64,000 bases of DNA from Pelagadaptatus sp034112445 (lineage in GTDB: Bacteria; Pseudomonadota; Gammaproteobacteria; Pseudomonadales; Cellvibrionaceae). The notes beneath the pieces are model-generated. The model worked only from the letters and a program-made list of their open reading frames with translations. It was not told the DNA's origin and ran no database searches. Shown piece by piece: positions 53,428 to 61,830 of the stretch (position 1 is the first letter of the stretch; each line of letters starts with the position of its first letter). Both the position numbers and the translations under genes were made by a program. The stretch spans positions 1 through 64,000 of the forward strand of contig JAWUVI010000015.1 in NCBI GenBank assembly GCA_034112445.1. Reading direction: 5' to 3'.

Positions 53428-55401
53428 ATGGATAACTCCAAAACAATTAGAGCTAATTTAGACGAATCAATCGTTAAAAATTTCTTTAATGAAAACGATT
53501 TTTTTCTTACTTACCAAAGAAAAGTATCCCTAGTAGATAATTCTGAAACAGTAGGTTTGGAAGCTTTTTTACGCTTGCGACAAGAAGACAAAACCGTTTT
53601 TTCTCCTGCTGCATTTCTTCCTGTCGTCGAAAGAATGGGGCTCATACCTGAACTCACTGAACTACTCATAACTCAAGTCACCAAAGACTGGGATTTATTG
53701 AGTCTTATGGGATTAGAGCAAACAGTTGCTGTAAATATCGACACCAGTGTTTTTGCAGATCCCGAAGTGATGTCACGTCTAATTGGCATTATCAAAGAAT
53801 CAAACATGCCCCCGTCAAAACTGTCTATTGACATCATCATCGGGCAAGAAACAGTACTATCGCCTGAAGCCATTACAGGTTTAGAACGCTTGCGAATGCT
53901 CGGCGCAAACCTGTCGTTGGATATAGTTTCTGGATCTCAGCTCAACACTAAACAAATTGAAAACTTACCCATCGATGAAATTAAAATTGGGCGGACATTA
54001 ATTTGTAATATTTTTGAGGCCAACTCCAGCAAAAGTATTATTAAGGATTACTTAGACTTATCACGCAGAATGGGGTTGAGCATCTCCGCGATTGGCATTG
54101 AAAATAATGACGAAGTCGACTGGCTAACTAACTATGGCGTCGATTTTGGGCAAGGGTATTTGTTTGGGCAACCGGTTGAAATTGACCAGTTACCCAACCA
54201 AGAATCTCGTAACATTGTTGATGCTGAAAACGACGAAAACTTTCGACTCAAAGTATTGATCGTTGAAGATGATGTTGAATACGGTAACTTAATGGTTGAT
54301 CTTCTATCGGAGCATTATGAAATATTTTTAACCAATAACGAAACTGACGCCTTAGAAATATTTTCTCACGACAAACCTGAAATATTACTGCTCGATGTCA
54401 ATTTAAAAGATAGCTATGGGTTCAACATTGCAAACAGCATCAATGAAAACAATGACGAGTCCGAGTACAGTATTATTTTTGTTTCTGGAGACAACAGCCA
54501 AGAAAACCAAATTAAATCGTATGAATCTGGTGGTGTGGCTTTTATTCCAAAACCAATATCCATTGTTGACTTAGTCACCCGAATTAATCGAGTAGCTGCA
54601 CTACATAAAAAGCGAAAAGAGACTTATAAGAAAATTAAAGATACTGAGTCCATGGCATTTCAGTCCATGCGCGAAGCATCTCACTATGGCGATATAGTGC
54701 AGTTCATGAAAGAAATTTCAATTGGCAGTGATGAACCCAGCATTTCAAGGGCCCTTTTTAAATACATGGGCAACAGAGGTCTATCATGCTCCATTGTATT
54801 TAGAGACAAAGAACATACCTGCAGCTTCGATCATCAAGAGCTTAGCTGTTGCCCAACAGAGCTTAATGTATTTGAATTATTACACGACAAAGGTCGACTC
54901 TATGAGTTTGGCCATAGACTGATGGTTAACGATCATCACATATCGTTTTTAGTCAAAAATATGCCTACCGATGAAGTTGAAAAAGGCCAAGCACGTGATT
55001 ATGTGGCGGTACTGATCGAATGCATGGAGTCGCGCTACATGAGCATTTTACAAAACCGTGTTTTAGCCGAGGTAGTGAATGACTTAAGCGACCTAACCCA
55101 AGAGGCCATAACGTCTATAGAAAATGCCAACAAAAACAAACTCTCTATGATCGATAAGTTTTCTGAAGACATCGCTCTAAGCTTTCACATTCTCGACCTC
55201 AATGATGAGCAAGAACAGCATCTGAAAAATATTATTGACGGCATGCTTAACGCCAAAGAGCACGATGAAATTTCTACTGACGACATAGTCGATCGTATTT
55301 CTGCGGCCACCAATTTATTGAGCGCAACTTTAGCAGAGATCAAAGTGGCAGAATCGGAAACACTGGAGGATGAAAGTTGTGACGCAATCGAGTTGTTTTA
55401 A
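53428..55401 (+). CDS. Degenerate EAL domain fused to a receiver, with an unknown C-terminal domain
   Basis: The 657-residue protein begins at the ATG 53428, 3 bases after the HTH-receiver stop, with AAGGA upstream. The EAL domain (about 15-265) has lost most catalytic residues: EAF for EAL, LSIDI for the LELTE-type motif, DIVSG for DDFGTG, DEIKIG for DxxKID and AIGIEN for AEGVE. It should not cleave c-di-GMP. A receiver follows (about 275-395: VLIVEDDV, LLLDVNLKD, SGD, PKP). The last ~260 residues are an unrecognised domain with two Cys (LSCCPTE) and a helical end. The protein probably acts as a scaffold or a sensor. It overlaps the convergent cobQ stop by 4 bases. Confidence 0.83.
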   Translation: MDNSKTIRANLDESIVKNFFNENDFFLTYQRKVSLVDNSETVGLEAFLRLRQEDKTVFSPAAFLPVVERMGLIPELTELLITQVTKDWDLLSLMGLEQTVAVNIDTSVFADPEVMSRLIGIIKESNMPPSKLSIDIIIGQETVLSPEAITGLERLRMLGANLSLDIVSGSQLNTKQIENLPIDEIKIGRTLICNIFEANSSKSIIKDYLDLSRRMGLSISAIGIENNDEVDWLTNYGVDFGQGYLFGQPVEIDQLPNQESRNIVDAENDENFRLKVLIVEDDVEYGNLMVDLLSEHYEIFLTNNETDALEIFSHDKPEILLLDVNLKDSYGFNIANSINENNDESEYSIIFVSGDNSQENQIKSYESGGVAFIPKPISIVDLVTRINRVAALHKKRKETYKKIKDTESMAFQSMREASHYGDIVQFMKEISIGSDEPSISRALFKYMGNRGLSCSIVFRDKEHTCSFDHQELSCCPTELNVFELLHDKGRLYEFGHRLMVNDHHISFLVKNMPTDEVEKGQARDYVAVLIECMESRYMSILQNRVLAEVVNDLSDLTQEAITSIENANKNKLSMIDKFSEDIALSFHILDLNDEQEQHLKNIIDGMLNAKEHDEISTDDIVDRISAATNLLSATLAEIKVAESETLEDESCDAIELF

Positions 55402-56891
55402 AGGAGTTTATTCCAATCAATATACTGCTCTAAGGCATCAGCAAGGCGATCAATGTCTTGCTCTTGTCGAGCGTCATAATCAAAGCTTTTGACTTTCTTT
55501 AATCCAGCCCACTCCAGCAGCGCATGTATTGCTTCGGCGTGATCAAACAAGCCATGCAGGTAAGTGCCAAATATTTGATTGTCAGCAGAGAGGGCACCCT
55601 CAGGTTTCCCGTCTATTAGTAATGCTGGACTTTCATTAACACACGATCGTCCAGCATGAATTTCATAACCCTTCACACAAGCACCAGACCAGCTCAATTT
55701 GGCTGATTTTCGCGTTAGTATTTTTTCTTCTTCTATCGTTGTGGTCATATTAAACCAACCAAAACCTTCACTTTTACCCGCCGAACTTTCTAATCCTTTT
55801 GGATCTTCAATCATCTGCCCTAACATTTGAAAGCCGCCGCAAATCCCGATTAACTTTCCACCGTAGCGCAAATGTTTTTGTAATTTCACATCCCAGCCTG
55901 ACTCTCTCAGCATTTGTAAATCAGCTCGAGTATTTTTAGTGCCTGGCAATACAATTAAATCGGCAGGTGGAAGCTCATCAGTCAAGGCAACAAACTGTAA
56001 GTTAACTTGTGGATGTAAACGCAGTGTATCGAAATCAGTGTGGTTGCTCATTCTTGGCAACACAGGAACCACAATATTTATTTCAGAATCCTGGCTGTTT
56101 TGCTCAACAGCAATCGAATCTTCTGATTCTAAATGCCAATCGTGCAAGTAAGGCAATACTCCTAAAACCGGCTTTCCCGTTCTCTCTTCTAGCCAATCTA
56201 AGCCATCTTCCAGCAAAGCCAAATCACCACGAAAACGATTAATAACAAAACCTACAATTCGATTTTGCTCTGACTCACTGAGTAAATTTAGGGTGCCCAC
56301 CAAGTGCGCAAAAACTCCGCCACGCTCTATATCGGCAATCAAAATTACAGGGCAATCCACCGCTTCGGCAAAACCCATGTTAGCAATATCACCTTCACGT
56401 AAATTGATTTCTGCTGGACTGCCTGCACCTTCAACCACAACCGTTTCAAATTTTTCTAGTAGCCGCTCATGTGATTGGAGAACCGCCTGCATCGCCACTT
56501 TTTTATAGTCGTGATAAACCACGGCATCCATATTGGTTATCGCTTTACCGTGCACAATAACTTGGGCGCCCACATCGGAGTTTGGTTTCAATAAAATAGG
56601 ATTAAAGTCACTATGCGGTTCTAGACCACAAGCACGAGCTTGCACCGCTTGGGCCCGCCCAATTTCACCGCCATCCGTAGTCACCGCGCTATTGAGCGCC
56701 ATATTCTGCGGCTTGAAAGGAGCCACTTTAACGTCTTGGCGATGCAGTACACGACAGAGGCCTGCGACGAGAGTGCTCTTGCCCGCATCCGATGTTGCGC
56801 CCTGAATCATCAAGGTGCGATTCTTTAAGGGCGCTTGAGTTAATCTTTTAACAAATTGATTTAAAGCGCTTTGGCTTGATTTTTTAGACAC
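55398..56891 (-). CDS. cobQ: Cobyric acid synthase
   Basis: CobQ amidates four carboxyl groups of adenosylcobyrinic acid a,c-diamide using glutamine and ATP. The 497-residue protein has the N-terminal NTPase part (MIQGATSDAGKSTLVAGLCR, PQNMALNS) and a C-terminal glutamine amidotransferase domain (LIGICGGFQMLGQ with the catalytic Cys; FGTYLHGLFDH with the His). It starts at a GTG directly after the cobO stop, so the two are coupled. It belongs to the B12 cluster to its right. Confidence 0.95.
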   Translation of the reverse strand: MSKKSSQSALNQFVKRLTQAPLKNRTLMIQGATSDAGKSTLVAGLCRVLHRQDVKVAPFKPQNMALNSAVTTDGGEIGRAQAVQARACGLEPHSDFNPILLKPNSDVGAQVIVHGKAITNMDAVVYHDYKKVAMQAVLQSHERLLEKFETVVVEGAGSPAEINLREGDIANMGFAEAVDCPVILIADIERGGVFAHLVGTLNLLSESEQNRIVGFVINRFRGDLALLEDGLDWLEERTGKPVLGVLPYLHDWHLESEDSIAVEQNSQDSEINIVVPVLPRMSNHTDFDTLRLHPQVNLQFVALTDELPPADLIVLPGTKNTRADLQMLRESGWDVKLQKHLRYGGKLIGICGGFQMLGQMIEDPKGLESSAGKSEGFGWFNMTTTIEEEKILTRKSAKLSWSGACVKGYEIHAGRSCVNESPALLIDGKPEGALSADNQIFGTYLHGLFDHAEAIHALLEWAGLKKVKSFDYDARQEQDIDRLADALEQYIDWNKLL

Positions 56892-57500
56892 TTAATAATC
56901 AACGCCCTGGCGCGCTTTAACGCCTGAAGCATACGCGTGCTTGATATCTTTTATTTCTGATACCGTATCGGCTAATTCTTGCAGCGCACTGCCGCCGCCT
57001 CGACCTGTTACCACAACGCTCATGCTAGCAGGACGATCCGCTAGTGCTTTTAATACCATTGCTTCATCGAGGTATTTGAACGCCAGCATGTAGGTCATTT
57101 CATCCAACAGAACTAAATTGTAGCTGTCGTCTTTCAGCATTTTTTCAGCCACAGCCCAAGTATCTTTAGCGGCGGCAATATCAGCGGTACGGTCTTGTGT
57201 ATCCCAAGTAAAGCCTGTGCCCATTTGATAGAAGTCGACCTCTGGTAATTTATTTTTTAAATAAAGCTCTTCTCCAGACAATTGCACGCCTTTAATAAAC
57301 TGTACTACTCCAACTTTATGATCGTAACCTAAAGCGCGTAGCACCATACCAAAACCGGAACTGGTTTTACCTTTACCATTGCCCGTCAACAAAATTAACA
57401 CACCGCGCTCTTCATTGGCTTCAGCAATGTGCGCATCAATTTTTGTTTTTTGTTTCTGCATTTTCTGTTTGTGTTTTTCGTCTGTATTTTTATCGCTCAT
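56892..57500 (-). CDS. cobO: Cob(I)yrinic acid a,c-diamide adenosyltransferase
   Basis: The enzyme (CobO/BtuR) transfers the adenosyl group from ATP to cobalt in cobalamin or its precursors. From the ATG at 57500 it has 202 residues. The Lys-rich start is followed by the P-loop LLTGNGKGKTSSGFGMVLRA and then VVQFIKGVQL, NLVLLDEMTYML and VVTGRGGGSALQELAD. BtuR-family enzymes also serve salvage of imported corrinoids, which fits the adjacent btuB. Downstream cobQ is coupled. Confidence 0.95.
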   Translation of the reverse strand: MSDKNTDEKHKQKMQKQKTKIDAHIAEANEERGVLILLTGNGKGKTSSGFGMVLRALGYDHKVGVVQFIKGVQLSGEELYLKNKLPEVDFYQMGTGFTWDTQDRTADIAAAKDTWAVAEKMLKDDSYNLVLLDEMTYMLAFKYLDEAMVLKALADRPASMSVVVTGRGGGSALQELADTVSEIKDIKHAYASGVKARQGVDY

Positions 57501-57550
57501 AACTAAAGCCAAATAATTTTTTATTCAAAATAAACACGTTGTTTCTCGTC

Positions 57551-57572
57551 ATCACGAGCGAAACGCGGTGAT
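57551..57572. repeat. Short imperfect palindrome upstream of cobO
   Basis: ATCACGAGCGAAACGCGGTGAT has ATCAC/GTGAT ends. It is preceded by GTTTCTCGTC. The look recalls dispersed intergenic repeats of gammaproteobacteria, but no second copy was found in this window. Confidence 0.4.
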
Positions 57573-57609
57573 CCATTATTCGTACATTTATAATTTGTTC
57601 TGCTGAACC

Positions 57610-57714
57610 GTTTGGCTCCAGCACGCCCCTACTGGAAACGCATGAATACGTCCTTGTAGCTTGTCAATTCATCCATGAATTGAACATTTCAGTAGGAGCG
57701 CCCTGAAGCCAAAC
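57610..57714. repeat. Long imperfect inverted repeat between btuB and cobO
   Basis: The arms 57610-57638 and 57687-57714 pair almost fully (GTTTGGCTCCAGC... with ...CCCTGAAGCCAAAC). Between them is a perfect inner hairpin CAATTCAT-CC-ATGAATTG (57665-57682). The CGCTCCTACTG-type arm and the GACGTATTCATGC-like inner part resemble dispersed intergenic repeats seen in marine gammaproteobacteria. It could fold into one long hairpin and reduce read-through from btuB to cobO. Confidence 0.65.
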
Positions 57715-57741
57715 TTACAATTGATTTTAATCGATAACATT

Positions 57742-59592
57742 TTAGAATGTATATTTAGCCGAAACAGCAGCAGACATACCATCCGTATTGTAGTCTTTCA
57801 AAACCTTATACTCGTCATCAAATATATTATTAACTTTTAAGGCCAATTCTAATTTAGGGTTTACCGTATAGCTGGCTCTGATATTGACGGTATTAAAACC
57901 GCTCAACCTGTCGCTCGCATTAGCACCATCGTAGCGATAAGACTGTGCCTGCCAAAACACCATAAAATTTAACTGATCAAAATCTCGATCGACCCTAAAG
58001 TCAGCTTTTCCTCTAGAACGACGGCGCAGCATGGAATCATCACTTTTATCCATAGGATCAACATAGCTTAAACTGGCCGTACCATTCCACCCCCATAAAG
58101 AAGTTCCAACTTCTACTTCAGCACCAGTGAGCTCTGCTTCACTAATATTTGAAGGAGCGCTAATGACTAGCGATGGTGAAGTGAACAGATCATCTACAGA
58201 GATAAGATCCTCAATTTCTGTTTGATAAAGCGATATTGACCAATGAAAAGAATCATGTAAACCCCGCAACATCAGCTCAGTACTTTTTGAACTTTCCGGC
58301 TGAACATCTGGATTACCAGTATATCGATAGGTTGTACCAAAAAAAGCAAAATCTGAAGACGGGTAATACAGATCATTAAAACTGGGCGCCTTAAACGCTG
58401 TCCCATAAGACAGACTAACCAGAACCTCATCCGTTATGCTATAGCCAATACTGGCACTTTCAGTAGTATATTTTCCGAAAGACTGATTATCATCTTCACG
58501 CACACTTAACGCTGTACTGAAGCGACCAAATGAGCCTTGATATTGAGCAAACACAGCTTTGTTATCTCTAGATGTCTCACTAAATGGCTCTGTAGAATCA
58601 ACTTGATCGTCGTAGTAATCATAACCCAAGGTAAGTAATTGACCTTCAGTAAAAACATAATCCAATTGTGCAGTAGACCCCTTACGTTTGGTGTTATACA
58701 CACTTGGATAGGTACCAAATGTTTCTGACTCATCCTTTGACTGGTTTACCGTCATTGTTAAGCTCAAGTCTTCAGTAAGATTACCTCGCACGCGCAAACC
58801 AATTAGCTGATTCAACAATTCACTTCTATCTAACTTGCTAACTTGATCAATATCAACATCAGACTTCACGTGTTTAAAATCCACCCCAATATTCCAGTCC
58901 GCAGACAAGTCATAGTCAATTGACGAGCTAAATGACGACTGCCTAAAACCATCTTTATCATTATTAGCCGATCCAACAAAAAACGGAGTACTATCGATAC
59001 CATCACTTTCTTCATGGGCAGCAACAGCGCTTAACTTAAAACTATTGATACTGCCCGTAACGCCAGCAACTGATTTCTTCAAGTTATGTGAGCCCGATTC
59101 AACCTCAAAAAAAGGTGTTATTTGTTCACCGCCTTTACGGGTAAAAACTTGTACAACGCCGCCAATAGCTTCCGCACCATAGAGGCTTGATTTTGGGCCA
59201 CGAACAACTTCGATGCGTTCTATTTGAGACACCGGAATTTGTGACAAGCCCGCATTTCCCGATGTTGCATTAGAAATTCTAACGCCATCCACCAAAATCA
59301 GGGTGTGATCACTTTCTGAGCCCCGCAAGCGAATAGATGCGAGAGACCCTCTACTGCCGTTACGAACACTTTCAATTCCCACCAAGGTTCCTAGAAGCTC
59401 GTTTAGATCAGATGCTTGGGCGCGTTCAATGTCTTGTCGGGTTAAGATTGAAACTGAGGATAGAGCTTTGTGAATAGCCACAGGGGTTCGTGTTGCGGTA
59501 ACAATAATTTCGTCATTTATATTTTGAACACCTGCAATTACAGGCAATGAGGCCGCTGTTACAAAAGCAGCCAATAAAGATTTTTTAAACAT
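57742..59592 (-). CDS. btuB: TonB-dependent vitamin B12 receptor
   Basis: The 616-residue outer-membrane protein starts at the ATG 59592, with GAGGA 6 bases upstream. A signal peptide ends near PVIAG. The TonB box region is DEIIVTATRTP. The plug domain has QRSSDLNELLG-type text (QASDLNELLGTLVGIESVR), IRLRGSESDHTLILVDGVRI and IERIEVVRGPKSSLYGAEAIGG. A 22-strand-type barrel ends in the aromatic YTF. The cobalamin riboswitch upstream and the btuFCD genes make B12 the likely substrate. Confidence 0.93.
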   Translation of the reverse strand: MFKKSLLAAFVTAASLPVIAGVQNINDEIIVTATRTPVAIHKALSSVSILTRQDIERAQASDLNELLGTLVGIESVRNGSRGSLASIRLRGSESDHTLILVDGVRISNATSGNAGLSQIPVSQIERIEVVRGPKSSLYGAEAIGGVVQVFTRKGGEQITPFFEVESGSHNLKKSVAGVTGSINSFKLSAVAAHEESDGIDSTPFFVGSANNDKDGFRQSSFSSSIDYDLSADWNIGVDFKHVKSDVDIDQVSKLDRSELLNQLIGLRVRGNLTEDLSLTMTVNQSKDESETFGTYPSVYNTKRKGSTAQLDYVFTEGQLLTLGYDYYDDQVDSTEPFSETSRDNKAVFAQYQGSFGRFSTALSVREDDNQSFGKYTTESASIGYSITDEVLVSLSYGTAFKAPSFNDLYYPSSDFAFFGTTYRYTGNPDVQPESSKSTELMLRGLHDSFHWSISLYQTEIEDLISVDDLFTSPSLVISAPSNISEAELTGAEVEVGTSLWGWNGTASLSYVDPMDKSDDSMLRRRSRGKADFRVDRDFDQLNFMVFWQAQSYRYDGANASDRLSGFNTVNIRASYTVNPKLELALKVNNIFDDEYKVLKDYNTDGMSAAVSAKYTF

Positions 59593-59598
59593 GATTTT

Positions 59599-59630
59599 CC
59601 TCAACCATAAAAATTAAACACGGTTTGAGG
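59599..59630 (-). promoter_or_regulatory. Shine-Dalgarno-sequestering hairpin of btuB mRNA
   Basis: In the mRNA, CCTCAAACC (59622-59630) pairs with GGTTGAGG (59599-59606), which contains the btuB ribosome site. The stem has 8 pairs and one bulged A. An upstream GGAGGG (59681-59686) could instead pair with CCCTCC (59630-59635), which overlaps the sequestering strand. This would be the on/off choice of the riboswitch. Confidence 0.6.
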
Positions 59631-59734
59631 GAGGGGGAAGTGGAGAACGCTTTTATAAAAGAATAGTTCCACCGACAAAGCCCTCCGCTTCATCGTGATG
59701 AGTCCCTCTCAGTGACTGAGATGAAAAGACTCTA

Positions 59735-59865
59735 CTATTCAGGCCGGTTTCGGGCTCGCCTAATCGTTACACGATAGACTTACCGTTGCGGGGGCAGCGC
59801 TGGATTTCGGGCTTCATGCCTTTACACCAGTCTTCCCGTTTAACCTAGCCAGCTATACAAACCTA
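59735..59865 (-). ncRNA. Cobalamin riboswitch aptamer upstream of btuB
   Basis: On the minus strand the conserved core is clear: GGGAAGACTGGTG, then AATCCAGCGCTGCCCCCGCA with ACGGTAAG, then the B12 box GCGAGCCCGAAACCGGCC (59743-59760). Between the core and the B12 box there are only about 20 bases, folding as a short hairpin (CTATCG/CGATTAG). Long versions such as Pseudomonas aptamers carry about 60 bases there. A downstream GAATAGT/ACTATTC pairing may close the regulatory arm. When B12 is bound it should repress btuB translation. It would not cover btuD-btuC-btuF, which lie upstream. Confidence 0.9.
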
Positions 59866-59896
59866 TATAGCGCTAGGCACCTGAGACAGTGCGCGC

Positions 59897-59925
59897 ACAG
59901 TACTCAAACTCCAGGATTGTGTCAA
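59897..59925 (-). promoter_or_regulatory. Putative promoter for the riboswitch-btuB transcript
   Basis: A perfect -35 TTGACA (59920-59925), 17-base spacer, and a weak -10 TACTGT (59897-59902) point toward the riboswitch. It sits between the btuF stop (59942) and the aptamer. Confidence 0.5.
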
Positions 59926-59941
59926 ACAATGATCAAAAAAA

Positions 59942-60802
59942 TCACGAATTGAAATCTCTAACTGACTGAATGTGAGAACACACTTCACTCATACCTTGCA
60001 GAACTCGGGTACTAAAGCGATGCAGCAAATCGCCATTAATTGAAAACACGTGGCTATTGGCAACGGCGGGGATTTCTTGCCAAGCAGACCAATCTAAAGC
60101 TTGCCATTGGTCGGTACCAGGCTGTGATGGCAGTAAAATAACCTGAGGCATCTTCAATACAATATTTTCAAGACTCACCATGGGGTAATCGACGGTCGAA
60201 CCCGATAATATATTTTGCCCTCCACAACCAGCAACAATCTCACTAATCCAACTGCCAGAGGCAACACCTTGCAGGGGATTGGGCCAAATTTGATAGAAAA
60301 AGCTGACTGGTTCGAGATGCTGGTAAGTCTCACGCAAAGACTCAAGATCCTGTCTGAATTTATCAGCAGCGGACAACCCAGCTTTGGGCTTACCAATCAA
60401 CTCACCCAACACCTGCAATTCATCGGCTATTTGTTCTAAGCGGCTGGTTTTACTGACGAATAAATTAAATCCCATCTGCCGTAATCGCTCTATATCGGCC
60501 GCGTTATTTCCGCCCTCCCAAACAATGACCAAATCTGGGTTCGCCAGCAAAATCCGTTCAAAATTAATCCCGTAGTTCCCACCCACCCGAGGAATGGATT
60601 TAGCCTGTTCAGGAAAATCTGCAAAGTCACTGGCGGCGACAATTCTATCCCCCACACCCAGCGTAAAAAGTAGTTCAACTGAATGGGGTGACAAAGCAAT
60701 GATGCGTTGCGCGCCTGACTGATTGTCATTATTCGACGCCAATAAATTGGTCGTAAAACAACAGGTAAGAATGCCTAGCAGTAGGGTTAAAGTAATTTTC
60801 AT
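59942..60802 (-). CDS. btuF: Periplasmic cobalamin-binding protein
   Basis: The 286-residue protein starts at the ATG 60802, which overlaps the btuC stop as TAATG. A signal peptide ends near LLASN. The fold is that of the BtuF/FhuD class: RIIALSPHSVELLFTLGVGD, then the WxGGN ligand-loop segment VWEGGNNAADIERLRQMG. VYQIWPNPLQG-like text (FYQIWPNPLQGVASGSWISE) and CGGQNIL follow. It hands cobalamin to BtuCD. The open frame extends upstream within btuC, but that part has no signal and was left out. Confidence 0.92.
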   Translation of the reverse strand: MKITLTLLLGILTCCFTTNLLASNNDNQSGAQRIIALSPHSVELLFTLGVGDRIVAASDFADFPEQAKSIPRVGGNYGINFERILLANPDLVIVWEGGNNAADIERLRQMGFNLFVSKTSRLEQIADELQVLGELIGKPKAGLSAADKFRQDLESLRETYQHLEPVSFFYQIWPNPLQGVASGSWISEIVAGCGGQNILSGSTVDYPMVSLENIVLKMPQVILLPSQPGTDQWQALDWSAWQEIPAVANSHVFSINGDLLHRFSTRVLQGMSEVCSHIQSVRDFNS

Positions 60803-61830
60803 TAACCATCCAGCCAACTGCGACGGCGCAGTACAATCAAAAAGAACACACTGCCAATAGCCGCGGTGATTACCCCGACAGGAAGCTCGCCATCGCTCAA
60901 TAATTGACGCGCCAACACATCCACCCAAATCATAAATAAGCCACCGAATACGGCAATAATAACGAGAGTGAATTCGGTATTAGTGCCCATTAAGCGTCGC
61001 ACTAAATGTGGCACCATCAAACCAACAAAACCAATTCCGCCACAATTCGCGACCAGCACGGCCGTCATTAATGAACTCAACAACAGCATGCCAACCCGCA
61101 ATCGATTCACATCAACACCCAGCGCACGGGCGCTTTCATCGCCAGCCAAAATAGCTCTCAGCTGACGACCATATCCAATAAAAACCACTAAGCCCACACC
61201 GATAATGACACTGGGCAATAATAAGTTACCCCACTGAGCGCGAGTAAAACTACCCAAACTCCAAAACAATAATGAGGCAGCCGCTTGAGGATCAGAGCTG
61301 TATAAAACCAAACTGGTGGCCGCACCAAACATGTAGGATACCGCCACCCCCGCTAATAACATACGCTCAATTTGTACGCCGTTACCCGCCAAACTGACCA
61401 CTAACATTATCGATAAGGCACTTCCGAGAAAAGCTCCCATTGGAATACCCAGTGCAGTAATTACACCAGAACCAGATCCAACAGCCGCGATCACTAACAC
61501 CGCACCAAACGAAGCACCGGTCGACACCCCAAACAAAAAAGGATCGGCCAATGGGTTACGTGTGACATTTTGCAAAACAGCTCCCGCCAAAGACAAGCCC
61601 GCGCCTGCCAAGAAAGCCAAAATTACGCGCGGCATTCGCAACTCAATTATAATTCTTTGCTTAATAGGGCTGATATCACATTCGCCACCCACGCTGTTAC
61701 AGACGGCCGCAATCACATCGTAGTAAGTGATCTCGGCCGCACCAAAACCAATGGCCAAAAAGGGTGATACTATCGCAAGCCCTATAACGGTAATAACCAC
61801 AGCATTATTGCGAGCCGCATAATTAATCAT
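60802..61830 (-). CDS. btuC: Vitamin B12 ABC transporter permease
   Basis: This FecCD-family inner-membrane permease starts at the ATG 61830 (GGTGAG 7 bases upstream). It overlaps the btuD stop by 8 bases. The protein of 342 residues has about ten helices. Family motifs include LRMPRVILAFLAGAGLSLAG, QNVTRNPLADPFLFGVSTGA, LGVDVNRLRVGMLL and GGIGFVGLMVPHLVRRLMG. Such permeases move cobalamin, haem or siderophore; the riboswitch and btuB/btuF neighbours favour cobalamin. Confidence 0.92.
   Translation of the reverse strand: MINYAARNNAVVITVIGLAIVSPFLAIGFGAAEITYYDVIAAVCNSVGGECDISPIKQRIIIELRMPRVILAFLAGAGLSLAGAVLQNVTRNPLADPFLFGVSTGASFGAVLVIAAVGSGSGVITALGIPMGAFLGSALSIMLVVSLAGNGVQIERMLLAGVAVSYMFGAATSLVLYSSDPQAAASLLFWSLGSFTRAQWGNLLLPSVIIGVGLVVFIGYGRQLRAILAGDESARALGVDVNRLRVGMLLLSSLMTAVLVANCGGIGFVGLMVPHLVRRLMGTNTEFTLVIIAVFGGLFMIWVDVLARQLLSDGELPVGVITAAIGSVFFLIVLRRRSWLDG

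Noticed and set aside
60803..60928. Long N-terminal extension of btuF
   Set aside because: It lies within btuC and lacks a signal; the ATG at 60802 gives a normal signal peptide.
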